Source: CAZYVD01 sp964651045
Lineage (GTDB): Bacteria > Zhuqueibacterota > QNDG01 > DSAB01
DNA: 64,000 nt
Direction: 5' to 3'
Assembly (NCBI GenBank): GCA_964651045.1
Contig: CAZYVD010000002.1
Coordinates: forward strand, 1-64,000
The stretch's first letter is position 1, and every line of letters starts with the position of its first letter. Below the pieces are notes generated by a model. It saw only the letters and a program-made list of their open reading frames with translations. It searched no databases and was not told the DNA's origin. Both the position numbers and the translations under genes were made by a program. Below, in pieces: positions 35,215 to 43,518 of the stretch.

Positions 35215-36543
35215 ATGTGGGAAAAAGATACTGTTCAGCTTACATCAACTCTTAAAGAAAAAATTCTTGAGGGGAAAGAGAGGATACAGGGCAGAAAGAT
35301 TCTTAAAGATGATAAGATACCAGATTTCATTAAAAATATATTTGCAAAAAAGATAGAGAAATTTCTTGTTTCAGAGAAGCCCTTTACCATTCGTCCGACT
35401 GCCCATTTTGAAATTAATTCTGATGATATAGAGAGAATAAGTTCAAGGCTCTACGACATATTGAGAGAGAGAGCTGTCTTTAATTCCAGAGAGGTGGAGT
35501 ACATTCTAGATGAGGCACTGGTACTGAGGTTAAACTATATTATCAAACCAGTAGACACAATGCGCAGGCTTCTTTTCAATGATAATAAAGATCGAATAGA
35601 GACTTCAAAGATAAAACAGATTCTAACTTCCTACAGTGAAATACTCCCATATTCAGAAATGTTGATACAAGAATGCACAAAATTAGATTCAGAATTTTTT
35701 AAGAGAGAAGAATATGATAATATCATGGCAGAAATTCTTCAGAGAATGGGTGGTGAAGATCCAGTAGGTTTTATATTGAAAGATTTCTCAGTACTAACAG
35801 AGTTTTTATCAGAGATTAAGAGTGAAAGAATATCAAGGGTTGATGGAAAAACAATACAGAATTTTTTAGCAGATAGAAACCACTGGAATTTCAGAAGGGC
35901 AGTAGAAGTTGAGATGAAACTTGGCAAAGATGAGTTTGATGCAGAAGAACTGAAAGTGACGCTTAAGCGATATCTTGAATTTAAAGAGGAATTTGAAAAA
36001 GGAAAAACAGAGTTGATAGAAGAGGTTTCTACTGAGCAGAAAGAGGAGGTAGCAGAAGAGGAGAAGAAACCGACTTTTGAGGCTGTTGAAGAGGAGGGAT
36101 TGGAGGGATGGGAACTGGATGAGGTCGTTGTAAAGGAAGATGAGAAGGAACCTGAGGAGGTAAAAGAGGAGAGGCCAAAAGCAAAAAAGATGAGGATAAT
36201 CCGCAGGGATCAGATTTTAGAAGAAGAGGAAGAAAAGAAAGAAGATCTGGTATTGGAAAAGCAGCAGGAGAGCCCAGAAAGAGAGGTGTGGGGGGGACTA
36301 AGAACATTAATCGATAAGAAGACAGAAAAGAGCTTTATAAAAAAGTTGTTTGGAGGGGATGAGCAATCATATGCACAGTTAATGGAAAAACTGGAAAATG
36401 CAGAAAGCTGGAGAGTTGCAAAGATACTGATAGACAACGAGCTGTTCAAAAGAGATGTCGATCCGTTCTCCAGGGAGGCAATAAAACTTGTTGATATGGT
36501 ATACACAAGATATTATCCAGAAGAAGGAATAGGAGAGAGATGA
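35215..36543 (+). CDS. Unrecognised acidic protein
   Basis: A 442-residue protein that I do not recognise. Residues 1-265 are a mixed, probably helical domain without a known motif. Residues about 265-360 are extremely rich in Glu and Lys and probably disordered or coiled coil. The last 80 residues (GLRTLIDKKTEKSFIKKLFGG onwards) look like a small folded helical domain with an ALMEKL-like segment. No signal peptide or membrane helix is seen, so it is likely cytoplasmic. It lies 14 bp after archease and its stop overlaps the start of the FecR-domain gene. Confidence 0.75.
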   Translation: MWEKDTVQLTSTLKEKILEGKERIQGRKILKDDKIPDFIKNIFAKKIEKFLVSEKPFTIRPTAHFEINSDDIERISSRLYDILRERAVFNSREVEYILDEALVLRLNYIIKPVDTMRRLLFNDNKDRIETSKIKQILTSYSEILPYSEMLIQECTKLDSEFFKREEYDNIMAEILQRMGGEDPVGFILKDFSVLTEFLSEIKSERISRVDGKTIQNFLADRNHWNFRRAVEVEMKLGKDEFDAEELKVTLKRYLEFKEEFEKGKTELIEEVSTEQKEEVAEEEKKPTFEAVEEEGLEGWELDEVVVKEDEKEPEEVKEERPKAKKMRIIRRDQILEEEEEKKEDLVLEKQQESPEREVWGGLRTLIDKKTEKSFIKKLFGGDEQSYAQLMEKLENAESWRVAKILIDNELFKRDVDPFSREAIKLVDMVYTRYYPEEGIGER

Positions 36544-37307
36544 TGAAGATATTTTATAAGATTATACCCGTATTTTTTGTCTTATTAATTGTTACTGTGC
36601 TTATTTCAGGGAAGAAGAGAGAAGATGAAAAAAAGGGTATAATTACATATACAGAAGGACAGGTCAAGTCAAAGAATCCTGAAATGGAGAACTGGAGAGA
36701 CGCATTTGTAAATACAGAGATATTCTCAGGGGACAAGGTAAGAACGTATAATAGATCGAGAGCAGAAATTGATCTTGTGCAGCTTGATGTTATACGACTG
36801 GCCCCACAGACTATTATAGATATTGTAAAACTTTATGAAGAGACAAAGGATCGGAAGATAAAGACAAAAATAGATGTCAAGCAAGGTGAGATTTGGGCCT
36901 CTATTCATGAAATCGAAATGGATACAGAGTTTGATGTGTCTGCACCGATTGCAGCTGCAGCCATTACTGGAACCACATTAAGATTCAGAGTAGAGGCTGA
37001 CTCTACGACAATATTGAAAGTATATAAAGGCGAGGTGCTTATTACAAATGCACCAGAGAAAAAAGACCTGAAGCCAAGGTCGTTGATACCACATGAGATT
37101 CCCGGCCCCACAGAAATTCCTGGACCGAGAGAGGTAACAAAAGAAGAGTGGCTTTATATTGTTCAATCAATGCAGCAGGTAAAGATAGATAAGAATGGCA
37201 AGATCATATCAAAGGGAAAATTCAAGGCAGATGATGTTGACGAAAAGACAGACTGGGTAAAGTGGAACAGAATGAGAGATTTACAAAGGAACAAGAAATT
37301 GAGATAA
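36540..37307 (+). CDS. FecR-domain protein with N-terminal membrane anchor or signal
   Basis: A 255-residue exported protein. An N-terminal hydrophobic segment (about 5-23, IIPVFFVLLIVTVLI) is followed by a FecR-type beta domain (about 30-165) with GQVKSKNPEMENWRDA, GDKVRTYNRSRAEIDL, KQGEIWASI and the AAAITGTTLRFRV pattern. FecR-domain proteins sense or assemble surface structures in the periplasm; this one lacks a paired sigma factor gene here. The C-terminal 80 residues include a proline-rich IPGPTEIPGP stretch. The start ATG overlaps the upstream stop codon. A strong terminator follows. Confidence 0.82.
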   Translation: MMKIFYKIIPVFFVLLIVTVLISGKKREDEKKGIITYTEGQVKSKNPEMENWRDAFVNTEIFSGDKVRTYNRSRAEIDLVQLDVIRLAPQTIIDIVKLYEETKDRKIKTKIDVKQGEIWASIHEIEMDTEFDVSAPIAAAAITGTTLRFRVEADSTTILKVYKGEVLITNAPEKKDLKPRSLIPHEIPGPTEIPGPREVTKEEWLYIVQSMQQVKIDKNGKIISKGKFKADDVDEKTDWVKWNRMRDLQRNKKLR

Positions 37308-37332
37308 AAAAACCCGAAAATTAAAAATTAAT

Positions 37333-37369
37333 ATAATCCCTTCAGAGAAGATTGAAGGGATTATTTTTT
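37333..37369 (+). terminator. Rho-independent terminator after the FecR-domain gene
   Basis: A 12-bp stem (37,333-37,344 with 37,353-37,364), loop of 8 nt, then a run of T to 37,369. It ends the plus-strand transcript that starts upstream of gyrB or earlier. Its 3' arm lies only 14 bp before the next start codon, so it also sits in the leader of the ureohydrolase gene. Confidence 0.85.
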
Positions 37370-37377
37370 AATGAAAA

Positions 37378-38220
37378 ATGAAGAAAGAAGATACGAGACA
37401 TAAAATTGCACTCATCGGTTTTCCATGGGACAATCACTCAAGTTTCATGAGAGGCTCTTCCCTTGCACCAGTAATTATCAGAGAGGCATTTGAATGTAAA
37501 TCAACCAACAAGTGGAGCGAGTCAGGAGAAGATCTAGGCAAACAGGATTTGATCCTTGATGTTGGAGACATTGATCTGTCTTCCAATAAGGATGGATTTA
37601 ATAAAATTAAGGAAACGATAAGGCGGGTTTTAAAGTATGACATTCCAATTATCTCACTGGGAGGAGATCATTCAATAACCTATCCGATAATAAAAGGATT
37701 TCATGAAAAGTATAAAAGTCTTCAGATTCTTCATTTCGATGCTCATCCCGACCTTTATGATGAGTTGAATGGAGATAGATATTCACATGGATCTCCATTT
37801 GCAAGGATAATGGAAGAGAGGCTCGTCGACAGGTTAGTTCAGGTAGGAATAAGAACAATGAATGGACATCAGCGTGACCAGGCAGATCGGTTTAGAGTAG
37901 AAGTTTATGAGATGAGAGATCTAAAAGGCTACAGGAAATTGAAATTTAACAAACCCTTATATATCTCATTTGATATAGATGTGCTTGATCCTGCATTTGC
38001 TCCTGGTGTTTCTCATTTTGAGCCAGCCGGAATGACAACTAGAGAGGCTGTAGATATGATTCAAGGTGTAGTTGCTCCAGAGATTGTGGGAGCCGATATT
38101 GTTGAATATAATCCAAAAAGAGACATCAATAAAGTTACGGCAATGGTTTGCGCAAAGATACTAAAAGAGATTATATCAAAGATGTTGGAGATAAAGAGCA
38201 ACAAAAATAGGCGGTTCTAA
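37378..38220 (+). CDS. Ureohydrolase (agmatinase/arginase family)
   Basis: A 280-residue Mn-dependent hydrolase that splits a guanidino compound such as agmatine, arginine or a relative into urea and an amine. The metal ligands are seen in SLGGDHSI, HFDAHPDLYD (with SHGSPF) and SFDIDVLDPAFAPG. The family's guanidine-binding region follows. Agmatinase is the most likely activity, but formimidoylglutamase or arginase cannot be excluded. The gene stands alone between a terminator just before it and a hairpin overlapping its stop codon. The ATG lies just after the T run of the terminator, and I see no good Shine-Dalgarno site at normal distance. Confidence 0.88.
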   Translation: MKKEDTRHKIALIGFPWDNHSSFMRGSSLAPVIIREAFECKSTNKWSESGEDLGKQDLILDVGDIDLSSNKDGFNKIKETIRRVLKYDIPIISLGGDHSITYPIIKGFHEKYKSLQILHFDAHPDLYDELNGDRYSHGSPFARIMEERLVDRLVQVGIRTMNGHQRDQADRFRVEVYEMRDLKGYRKLKFNKPLYISFDIDVLDPAFAPGVSHFEPAGMTTREAVDMIQGVVAPEIVGADIVEYNPKRDINKVTAMVCAKILKEIISKMLEIKSNKNRRF

Positions 38221-38232
38221 ATAAGAACCGCC
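38203..38232 (-). terminator. Hairpin between convergent genes, terminator of the DUF4956 operon
   Basis: A 9-bp GC-rich stem (GGCGGTTCT, 38,210-38,218, with 38,224-38,232) and short loop overlap the stop codon of the ureohydrolase gene. On the minus strand the hairpin is followed by five T at 38,207-38,203, making it a proper terminator in that direction. On the plus strand no T run follows. Confidence 0.7.
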
Positions 38233-38266
38233 CAATTAGTGGTTTATCAAAGGATCTGTTGCTATT

Positions 38267-38908
38267 TTATCCTTCGATGTCTATCGATTTATTAACCATA
38301 ATCAATTGTTTCATTCCTGATATAGTATTCATTTCCCTCATGAAACCGTCTCGATTTTCAGGAGTGTTTTTCTTAAACATCACCATATAGGTTACTTCCA
38401 TATCTGGTTTTCCAGCAGGCCTTACAATATTGACAAGGGTTACTTCCTGGAGATATTTTTTCATTATCCTTTCGACTGCAGACTCATCGATCTGTTGAGA
38501 CCTGATCATTTTTATGAGATAGTCGATCTTCTGAGAGGATCCAAAGTTAATACGATATACGATGAAGAACAACAGGCTTATGAGCAAACAGGCAGTTATT
38601 CCAAGTTTGTAGTCTTTTACTCCTATTGCCATACCGATGGCTATAGAATAGAAAACAAAGCCTATATCGAGCGGGTCCTTTATTGGAGTACGGAATCGAA
38701 TAATAGAAAGAGCCCCGATAAGGGCAAATGCTCTCCCAACAGTATTGCCGATGACCATCATCACAGTACATGTAACAACAGTCAGAAGCACGAGGTTTTT
38801 AATAAAGGCCTGAGAGTGGGAAAAGCCCTTTTTTGTGAAGTGATAGGTTGTGGCAATGAAAAGTCCCAGAATAAATGAAAGAATAATCAGAGCGATGTTT
38901 GTTATCAT
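38267..38908 (-). CDS. DUF4956 membrane protein
   Basis: A 213-residue protein of the DUF4956 family. Four to five membrane segments fill the first 140 residues, including the highly conserved GRAFALIGALSIIRFRTPIKDPLDIGFVFYSIAIG block; a soluble C-terminal ferredoxin-like region of about 75 residues (EVTLVNIVRPAGKPDMEVTYMV) faces the cytoplasm. The charged IRFRTPIKDP stretch inside the membrane region may be functional. The gene has AAGGAG before its ATG and is third in an operon with the VTC-domain and CotH genes, a recurrent trio in bacteria. Biochemical function is not established. Confidence 0.85.
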   Translation of the reverse strand: MITNIALIILSFILGLFIATTYHFTKKGFSHSQAFIKNLVLLTVVTCTVMMVIGNTVGRAFALIGALSIIRFRTPIKDPLDIGFVFYSIAIGMAIGVKDYKLGITACLLISLLFFIVYRINFGSSQKIDYLIKMIRSQQIDESAVERIMKKYLQEVTLVNIVRPAGKPDMEVTYMVMFKKNTPENRDGFMREMNTISGMKQLIMVNKSIDIEG

Positions 38909-38932
38909 TTACAATGTCTCCTTTTTATTTTA

Positions 38933-39664
38933 TCAATTAAGTTCATAGGCCAATCTGTCGATGCTGAAACAGTATTTAGAAATCGATTCATAATCTAAGC
39001 TCAGTTTCTTTACCATGTTGTGAAGCCAGAAGGGAAGAAGTGTTCGGACTTTGATCTCAAGGATAATCTTACCAGGAAAAACAGAAGACCATCCGATGGA
39101 GGGGTCTGCAAAGGTGGAGTAAAACTTCTGACTCATTACAGATCTGTCAAATGTAATTCTTACGGTATCATCGTTTTCTGCTAGATAGGCTTCGCGTTCA
39201 TATAGAATGAATGCTGCAGGGAAGAGAATGTCACAGTTGCAGTGGTAGATCATCTCTTCCATGATGGTTCTATCCTCGAAGTCCTGGCTGAGAAATTTAT
39301 CGGGCGGTCTTAAGAAATTGTTGTCCATGAATTCTCTGAAGTCTGAACTTGCCATTTTAACGCGGAGTTTATCGATATGGCTTTGGTCCCTCTTTTTTAT
39401 TTCTGCAAAAAAATAATCTGCATCAAAGAAATTCTTGCTGTAACACCTCATTCTGATCTTGCGTCTGATCTTTTTGCCGGCCATCTTTTCTTCATAATAT
39501 GCCCTTGAAGGAGAGTCGAGATAGAGGGAGTTGACATAATAACGATAACCTTCGTATTTTTTAGCATAGGGATCTGGCACAAGATATGAAGAGATGCACT
39601 CCATGACCCGCAGATATATCTCCTCATTTATAAAGTATTTAAATTCGTACCTGATTATTCGCAT
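38933..39664 (-). CDS. VTC-domain protein (polyphosphate-polymerase-like)
   Basis: A 243-residue soluble protein that looks like the catalytic tunnel domain of VTC4, which in yeast makes polyphosphate from ATP. Conserved charged positions can be seen in YEFKYFI, YYVNSLYLDSP, AGKKIRRKIRMRCYS, FFAEIKKRDQSHIDKLRVKM and GKIILEIKVRTLLPFW, the basic and acidic lining of the triphosphate tunnel fold. It is a stand-alone domain without SPX or membrane parts. It overlaps the CotH gene stop by 3 bp and lies 24 bp before the DUF4956 gene. Activity as a true polyphosphate polymerase is inferred, not shown. Confidence 0.87.
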   Translation of the reverse strand: MRIIRYEFKYFINEEIYLRVMECISSYLVPDPYAKKYEGYRYYVNSLYLDSPSRAYYEEKMAGKKIRRKIRMRCYSKNFFDADYFFAEIKKRDQSHIDKLRVKMASSDFREFMDNNFLRPPDKFLSQDFEDRTIMEEMIYHCNCDILFPAAFILYEREAYLAENDDTVRITFDRSVMSQKFYSTFADPSIGWSSVFPGKIILEIKVRTLLPFWLHNMVKKLSLDYESISKYCFSIDRLAYELN

Positions 39665-42540
39665 TACCAGTTACCCTGCTTCGCTCCATAGCCCTTTACA
39701 GCATATAGAGAGTTTTTTTTCAGCACATACTTCAACTCTGGAGTGTTTGGACTAAAAGTAAACTCTGGAGGATCGGTAAATATTTTCTTCCCTGGATATC
39801 CTCCCTTAACTACACATTTCTGAATTACAAATTTTGAGTGGCTGAGATTTTCGATTTCATTTTGGTTGTTCCATATTATACATTGAGTTATTTTTGCAGA
39901 TGGCTTTCCAAATTCATCAGGTTTTTTAATGTAAAAAGATATCCCCTTTTTGTTTTCGCAGATTGTATTGTTTTTTATCAGGGGGTTCGAGTCATCTTTA
40001 ACGGCAATTCCATAGGTGCCGCCAATGAGAAAGTTGTTTTCAATAACAGGGAAAGACCTTTCACCAACAGAGATGCACTTGTCAACCGGGGAGTCTATGT
40101 AGTTTCCATAGATTTTTGGATTTGAGGTTCCGCAGTCTATACCATCTCCGCCACTCTTGTAAATGTAGCAGTCTTTTATTTCCCCATCAGTAAAATCATA
40201 GTCAATGGCATCGTCTCTTGAGTTTAAGAATCTGCACCCTAGTATCCTTGTCTGAGAGTTCTTTGTATTTATTCCGTCGTCGGCATGGATATGATCAAAA
40301 AGTGAAGATGAGATTGTTATTGTGGCATCGTACACAGAGACTACTCCTGTGAAGTTTACACCATCTATTCTTGCCATGCCAGCATTTCTGATAACCGCAT
40401 GATCTATTCGAGAGTTGTTTTTAGTTTCATGATAGATCAGGGCTCCCCAGGGAAGATTGTTTATTGCATTCTCAAGTATTACAGGTTTACTTAGTGTTCC
40501 ATTTATGTTAAGTGTTCCCCTTACATAGATAGATACGCCAGGGCCTATAAGAAAATGAACACCGGGTGATAGTGTAACAACCTTGGACCGGCCGATCTTC
40601 AATGTATGATTGATGCGGTAGGTACCCGCAGGAATTATAATATTTTTATTTGATGAGTATCTTGAGAGAAAATCTTCTATGTCAAAAGAGACAGCTGTTT
40701 TTGTATTAGATTTTTCTTTAAAAAGAGTCCTTGAAGGTGTTTCTGTTTCTCTATAAATATATGAAAACTCTTTCTCCTTATCGATGGTGAAATATTGGGG
40801 AGTCACAGGGTGGCCCGTAACAGAGTTTATGGACTCTATTTTTATCTCTGGTGAGAGCAACGATTTTTTTGAATCAGAATCCTGGATCACAAAGAAGTTA
40901 TAATAGCGATATGCAGGTATCGTTTGCAGGATATATCCTTTATCCCAGTAATCGAACCATGGGTCTCGAATGATGCTTCTTGCTGGGAGAAGAAGCTCAT
41001 TTATCATAAGGGCAACAACAGGAGTGTCTGAATCGACAAGAAGTTTTTTAGTGCCATCTATTTCTCTGTCTTTTGAATCAAAGATAAGATTTCCATTTAC
41101 ATCAAGATAGAGTTTAATTTTATCGGGGTCTATTTTTTTAGTTAAGGGAATTTTGAAGGATTTAACCATTACACCAGACTGTTTTCCTGTACCAAGGGAG
41201 ATCATGAGTCCCTTCTTCTTTGATGAATAAGGGAGAGGATTTACGGAGACCCTGAGATCTGCACTTTCAAGCTCATTGATCATAAAGCTGTATCGAAGTT
41301 TTACCCATTCCTTCATTTCTTTGATCTTGTTATCAAAATCCCTGTTTGAGAAGATCTCGGTTGAAGCCTGCTTAAGAGGGTCTGTATATATGTAATATCT
41401 CACCTTCTTGTAGTGAGAATCGATCAGTTCCAACTGTTTTTTTAGAGGGAGAAGTTCATGCAATGATTTCCATATTATTCGATTTCTTTTCTCAACAAAT
41501 TCAGGGACTTGATTGAGACGGAAGATCAATCGATTTGTACACCAGTCGAGAGCCATTTCTTCAGTCTTTCTTGGTTCGTGACCCCAGTGATCGAAGCCAG
41601 CAATGTCCCAAGGGATTAATTGAAAGCGCCGAATCGAAGAGTTGTAAAAGAGCTGTATGTTGTGAACATTCTGGTGTCCACTTCCGCATATCAGGGCATG
41701 AGCATGCCATGTCAATACTTCATCTATGTCGAGGATTTTTTCAGCCTCTTCTTTGAATTGGGAAATTGAAGGATTGGCAAGAGCCTTGTTTAGCCAGATG
41801 AGTTCCTCAAGAGAGTTGCCCTTTTTGTTTATGACTTTTATCTCTGGATAATCTTCGTCCTTAGATGATCTGTAGTCGAATGTGAATGAATGGTATCTTT
41901 TTTCAGTGAAGATGTATCCCATCAATCCATTGCGTTCAAGAAAGTATTTGTCTATGTCTTCATAAAAAATGCGTACACCCTGATTTATACCATTTACCTC
42001 CAACCTAACAAAATCATATTGAGGAACAACAAGGCCCATAAATGATGCAAAATCCCAGGCAAGAGGATCGATGATTACTCGAGGGGTTTCCGGTATGTTC
42101 AGATTTACCTCTTTAATACCATTATATAGCTTTTTATTGGGAAACCTGAGCCTTAATGATTTTCTTTTTCCCTTCCAGTGTCTCTGTCCACCCTTGCTTA
42201 TGCGGAGTTTGCACTCATAGATCTGGTTGTCCACCTCAAGAGTTGCAGGGATTTCCTCTCTTGGGCTCCTACTGGTTATGTTTTCGTTTATCCTCTTCCA
42301 TTCTGAAGGAGAGACGGTAATCTTGAATTTTTTTAATGGAAATTTCTCAACAGATTCCAGAATGTTTTCATCAGAGGAAGAGAATTGATCCTTGAATTCC
42401 TGAAAAAGATACCCGATCTTCTCTTTTGAAAAGTTATCACGAAGAAAGCTCTTTATTTTACCTCGTTGAGAATATATTATTCCAAAGAGTTGAATTATAA
42501 TTATAAGAATAAGCAGTGTAATAACTTTTTTCTGAAACAT
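39664..42540 (-). CDS. CotH-kinase family protein with C-terminal parallel beta-helix
   Basis: A 958-residue exported protein. A hydrophobic N-terminal segment (about 5-22) is a signal or anchor. Residues about 70-410 are a CotH-type domain, an atypical kinase fold: RISKGGQRHWKGKRKSLRLRF, NLNIPE, GVRIFYEDIDKYFLE, WHAHALICGSGHQN and the metal-binding LIPWDIAGFDHWG. A middle beta-rich region (about 430-620) follows. The last 330 residues form a right-handed parallel beta-helix, seen as repeats such as KDCYIYKSGGDGIDCG and PLIKNNTICENKKGI. It is the first gene of the VTC/DUF4956 operon. The kinase may phosphorylate an exported or surface protein; the target is unknown. Confidence 0.87.
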   Translation of the reverse strand: MFQKKVITLLILIIIIQLFGIIYSQRGKIKSFLRDNFSKEKIGYLFQEFKDQFSSSDENILESVEKFPLKKFKITVSPSEWKRINENITSRSPREEIPATLEVDNQIYECKLRISKGGQRHWKGKRKSLRLRFPNKKLYNGIKEVNLNIPETPRVIIDPLAWDFASFMGLVVPQYDFVRLEVNGINQGVRIFYEDIDKYFLERNGLMGYIFTEKRYHSFTFDYRSSKDEDYPEIKVINKKGNSLEELIWLNKALANPSISQFKEEAEKILDIDEVLTWHAHALICGSGHQNVHNIQLFYNSSIRRFQLIPWDIAGFDHWGHEPRKTEEMALDWCTNRLIFRLNQVPEFVEKRNRIIWKSLHELLPLKKQLELIDSHYKKVRYYIYTDPLKQASTEIFSNRDFDNKIKEMKEWVKLRYSFMINELESADLRVSVNPLPYSSKKKGLMISLGTGKQSGVMVKSFKIPLTKKIDPDKIKLYLDVNGNLIFDSKDREIDGTKKLLVDSDTPVVALMINELLLPARSIIRDPWFDYWDKGYILQTIPAYRYYNFFVIQDSDSKKSLLSPEIKIESINSVTGHPVTPQYFTIDKEKEFSYIYRETETPSRTLFKEKSNTKTAVSFDIEDFLSRYSSNKNIIIPAGTYRINHTLKIGRSKVVTLSPGVHFLIGPGVSIYVRGTLNINGTLSKPVILENAINNLPWGALIYHETKNNSRIDHAVIRNAGMARIDGVNFTGVVSVYDATITISSSLFDHIHADDGINTKNSQTRILGCRFLNSRDDAIDYDFTDGEIKDCYIYKSGGDGIDCGTSNPKIYGNYIDSPVDKCISVGERSFPVIENNFLIGGTYGIAVKDDSNPLIKNNTICENKKGISFYIKKPDEFGKPSAKITQCIIWNNQNEIENLSHSKFVIQKCVVKGGYPGKKIFTDPPEFTFSPNTPELKYVLKKNSLYAVKGYGAKQGNW

Positions 42541-42572
42541 GTCTACCTTTTATTTATAAAAACCTTTGCCGT

Positions 42573-42601
42573 AATATACCAATAATATTAATTTTATTCA
42601 A
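42573..42601 (-). promoter_or_regulatory. Promoter of the CotH-VTC-DUF4956 operon
   Basis: On the minus strand: TTGAAT (42,596-42,601), a 17-bp spacer and TATATT (42,573-42,578). The start codon at 42,540 is about 25 nt beyond the expected transcript start, with AAAAGG five bases before the ATG. Confidence 0.6.
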
Positions 42602-42794
42602 CAATAAAATTTTGCTGTAATGTAAAAATGGAAACCGGCAACCTCCCTCCTCCTTGAAGAACTTTGGGTTTTTGGGCAAAGATAAATTGATATATTGAGA
42701 GAACAATGAGTGTGGGAGGCTGATTGTACAATGACGCCTTAGAGTCTAAACTCCTATAAAAGAAATTTTAAGTTCACCGTAACCCTAATTAAAA

Positions 42795-42851
42795 CTCAAG
42801 CAAAACAGAGATTTTAACATATGTAGGGTCCCAAACAGGAGTTTGGGAACC
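42795..42851. repeat. Partial copy of intergenic repeat with hairpin
   Basis: Begins with CTCAAGCAAAACAGA (42,795-42,809), which recurs exactly at 43,342-43,356, and leads into a hairpin at 42,827-42,851 formed by GGTCCCAAAC and GTTTGGGAACC. The same hairpin type recurs at 43,129-43,154. This is part of the compound palindromic repeat cluster between the CotH and sprA genes. Confidence 0.6.
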
Positions 42852-42936
42852 AGGGGTAAAAGAATTGGTTATTCGACTTTTTATTTAAGGATTTGCCGAA
42901 ACTCAGGAGCTCACCCCATCATACTTGTAGCATTTG

Positions 42937-43109
42937 ATATCCCCCTTTTCCAAAGGGGGATTACAGGGGGATTTTTTGTTAGAGGATAAATTTTTCTCTT
43001 TAGTAATGAATCTTAAGCGTTTCAACTCACATGAATTAGATTCCTTTTTTTGGAGTGCGGCAACGTGTTGCCGCTTTCAAAAGCGGCGCCAAGGCGCCGC
43101 AATCCAAAA
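42937..43109. repeat. Palindromic repeat unit, copy 1
   Basis: A 173-bp unit, 97% identical (five mismatches) to copy 2, offset by exactly 226 bp. It contains a hairpin with ATCCCCCTTT and AAAGGGGGAT arms (42,939-42,961) and, at 43,048-43,109, a 62-bp element with terminal inverted repeats (TTTTGGAGTGCGGC and its near-complement). That element holds two perfect palindromes, GCGGCAACGTGTTGCCGC (43,057-43,074) and GCGGCGCCAAGGCGCCGC (43,083-43,100), whose arms can also pair across in other ways. It resembles REP or MITE-like elements; no transposase is nearby. Confidence 0.85.
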
Positions 43110-43128
43110 CTGATTTTTAACACATCTG

Positions 43129-43154
43129 GGTTCCCAAACAAAAGTCTGGGAACC
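43129..43154. repeat. Hairpin repeat between the two palindromic units
   Basis: Inverted repeat with GGTTCCCAAAC and GTCTGGGAACC arms around a 4-nt loop, similar to the hairpin at 42,827-42,851. It lies in the 53-bp spacer between the two 173-bp units. Confidence 0.6.
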
Positions 43155-43162
43155 AGAGGATT

Positions 43163-43335
43163 ATATCCCCCTTTTTCAAAGGGGGATTATAGGGGGATTT
43201 TTTGTTAGAGGATAAAATTTTCTCTTTAGTAATGAATCTTAAGCGTTTCAACTCAAACGAATTAGATTCCTTTTTTTGGAGTGCGGCAACGTGTTGCCGC
43301 TTTCAAAAGCGGCGCCAAGGCGCCGCAATCCAAAA
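43163..43335. repeat. Palindromic repeat unit, copy 2
   Basis: Second copy of the 173-bp unit, with the same internal order: the CCCCC/GGGGG hairpin (43,165-43,187), a shared 80-bp stretch and the 62-bp GC-rich double-palindrome element (43,274-43,335). Differences from copy 1 are five single bases. The high identity implies a recent duplication or continuing gene conversion. Confidence 0.85.
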
Positions 43336-43518
43336 GCGAATCTCAAGCAAAACAGAATTTTTTAACACATGTGAGTTCACAAGCAGATTATTATGTCTGT
43401 CTATTCAAATGGACTCTTATGCTGCTCCTTGAATCACATAACCTTTTTAATCTTTTTATTTAAAATCTAATGAAAAACAGAAAAAGATCTTTAGATAGAA
43501 AAAGCCATCATCACAAGC

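Noticed and set aside
42937..43335. CRISPR array
   Set aside because: Only two large units with a shared internal structure; no short regular repeats with unique spacers and no cas genes.
43202..43463. Short plus-strand frames in the repeat cluster
   Set aside because: They run through the palindromic repeats and change frame between copies; no start signal or protein-like composition.
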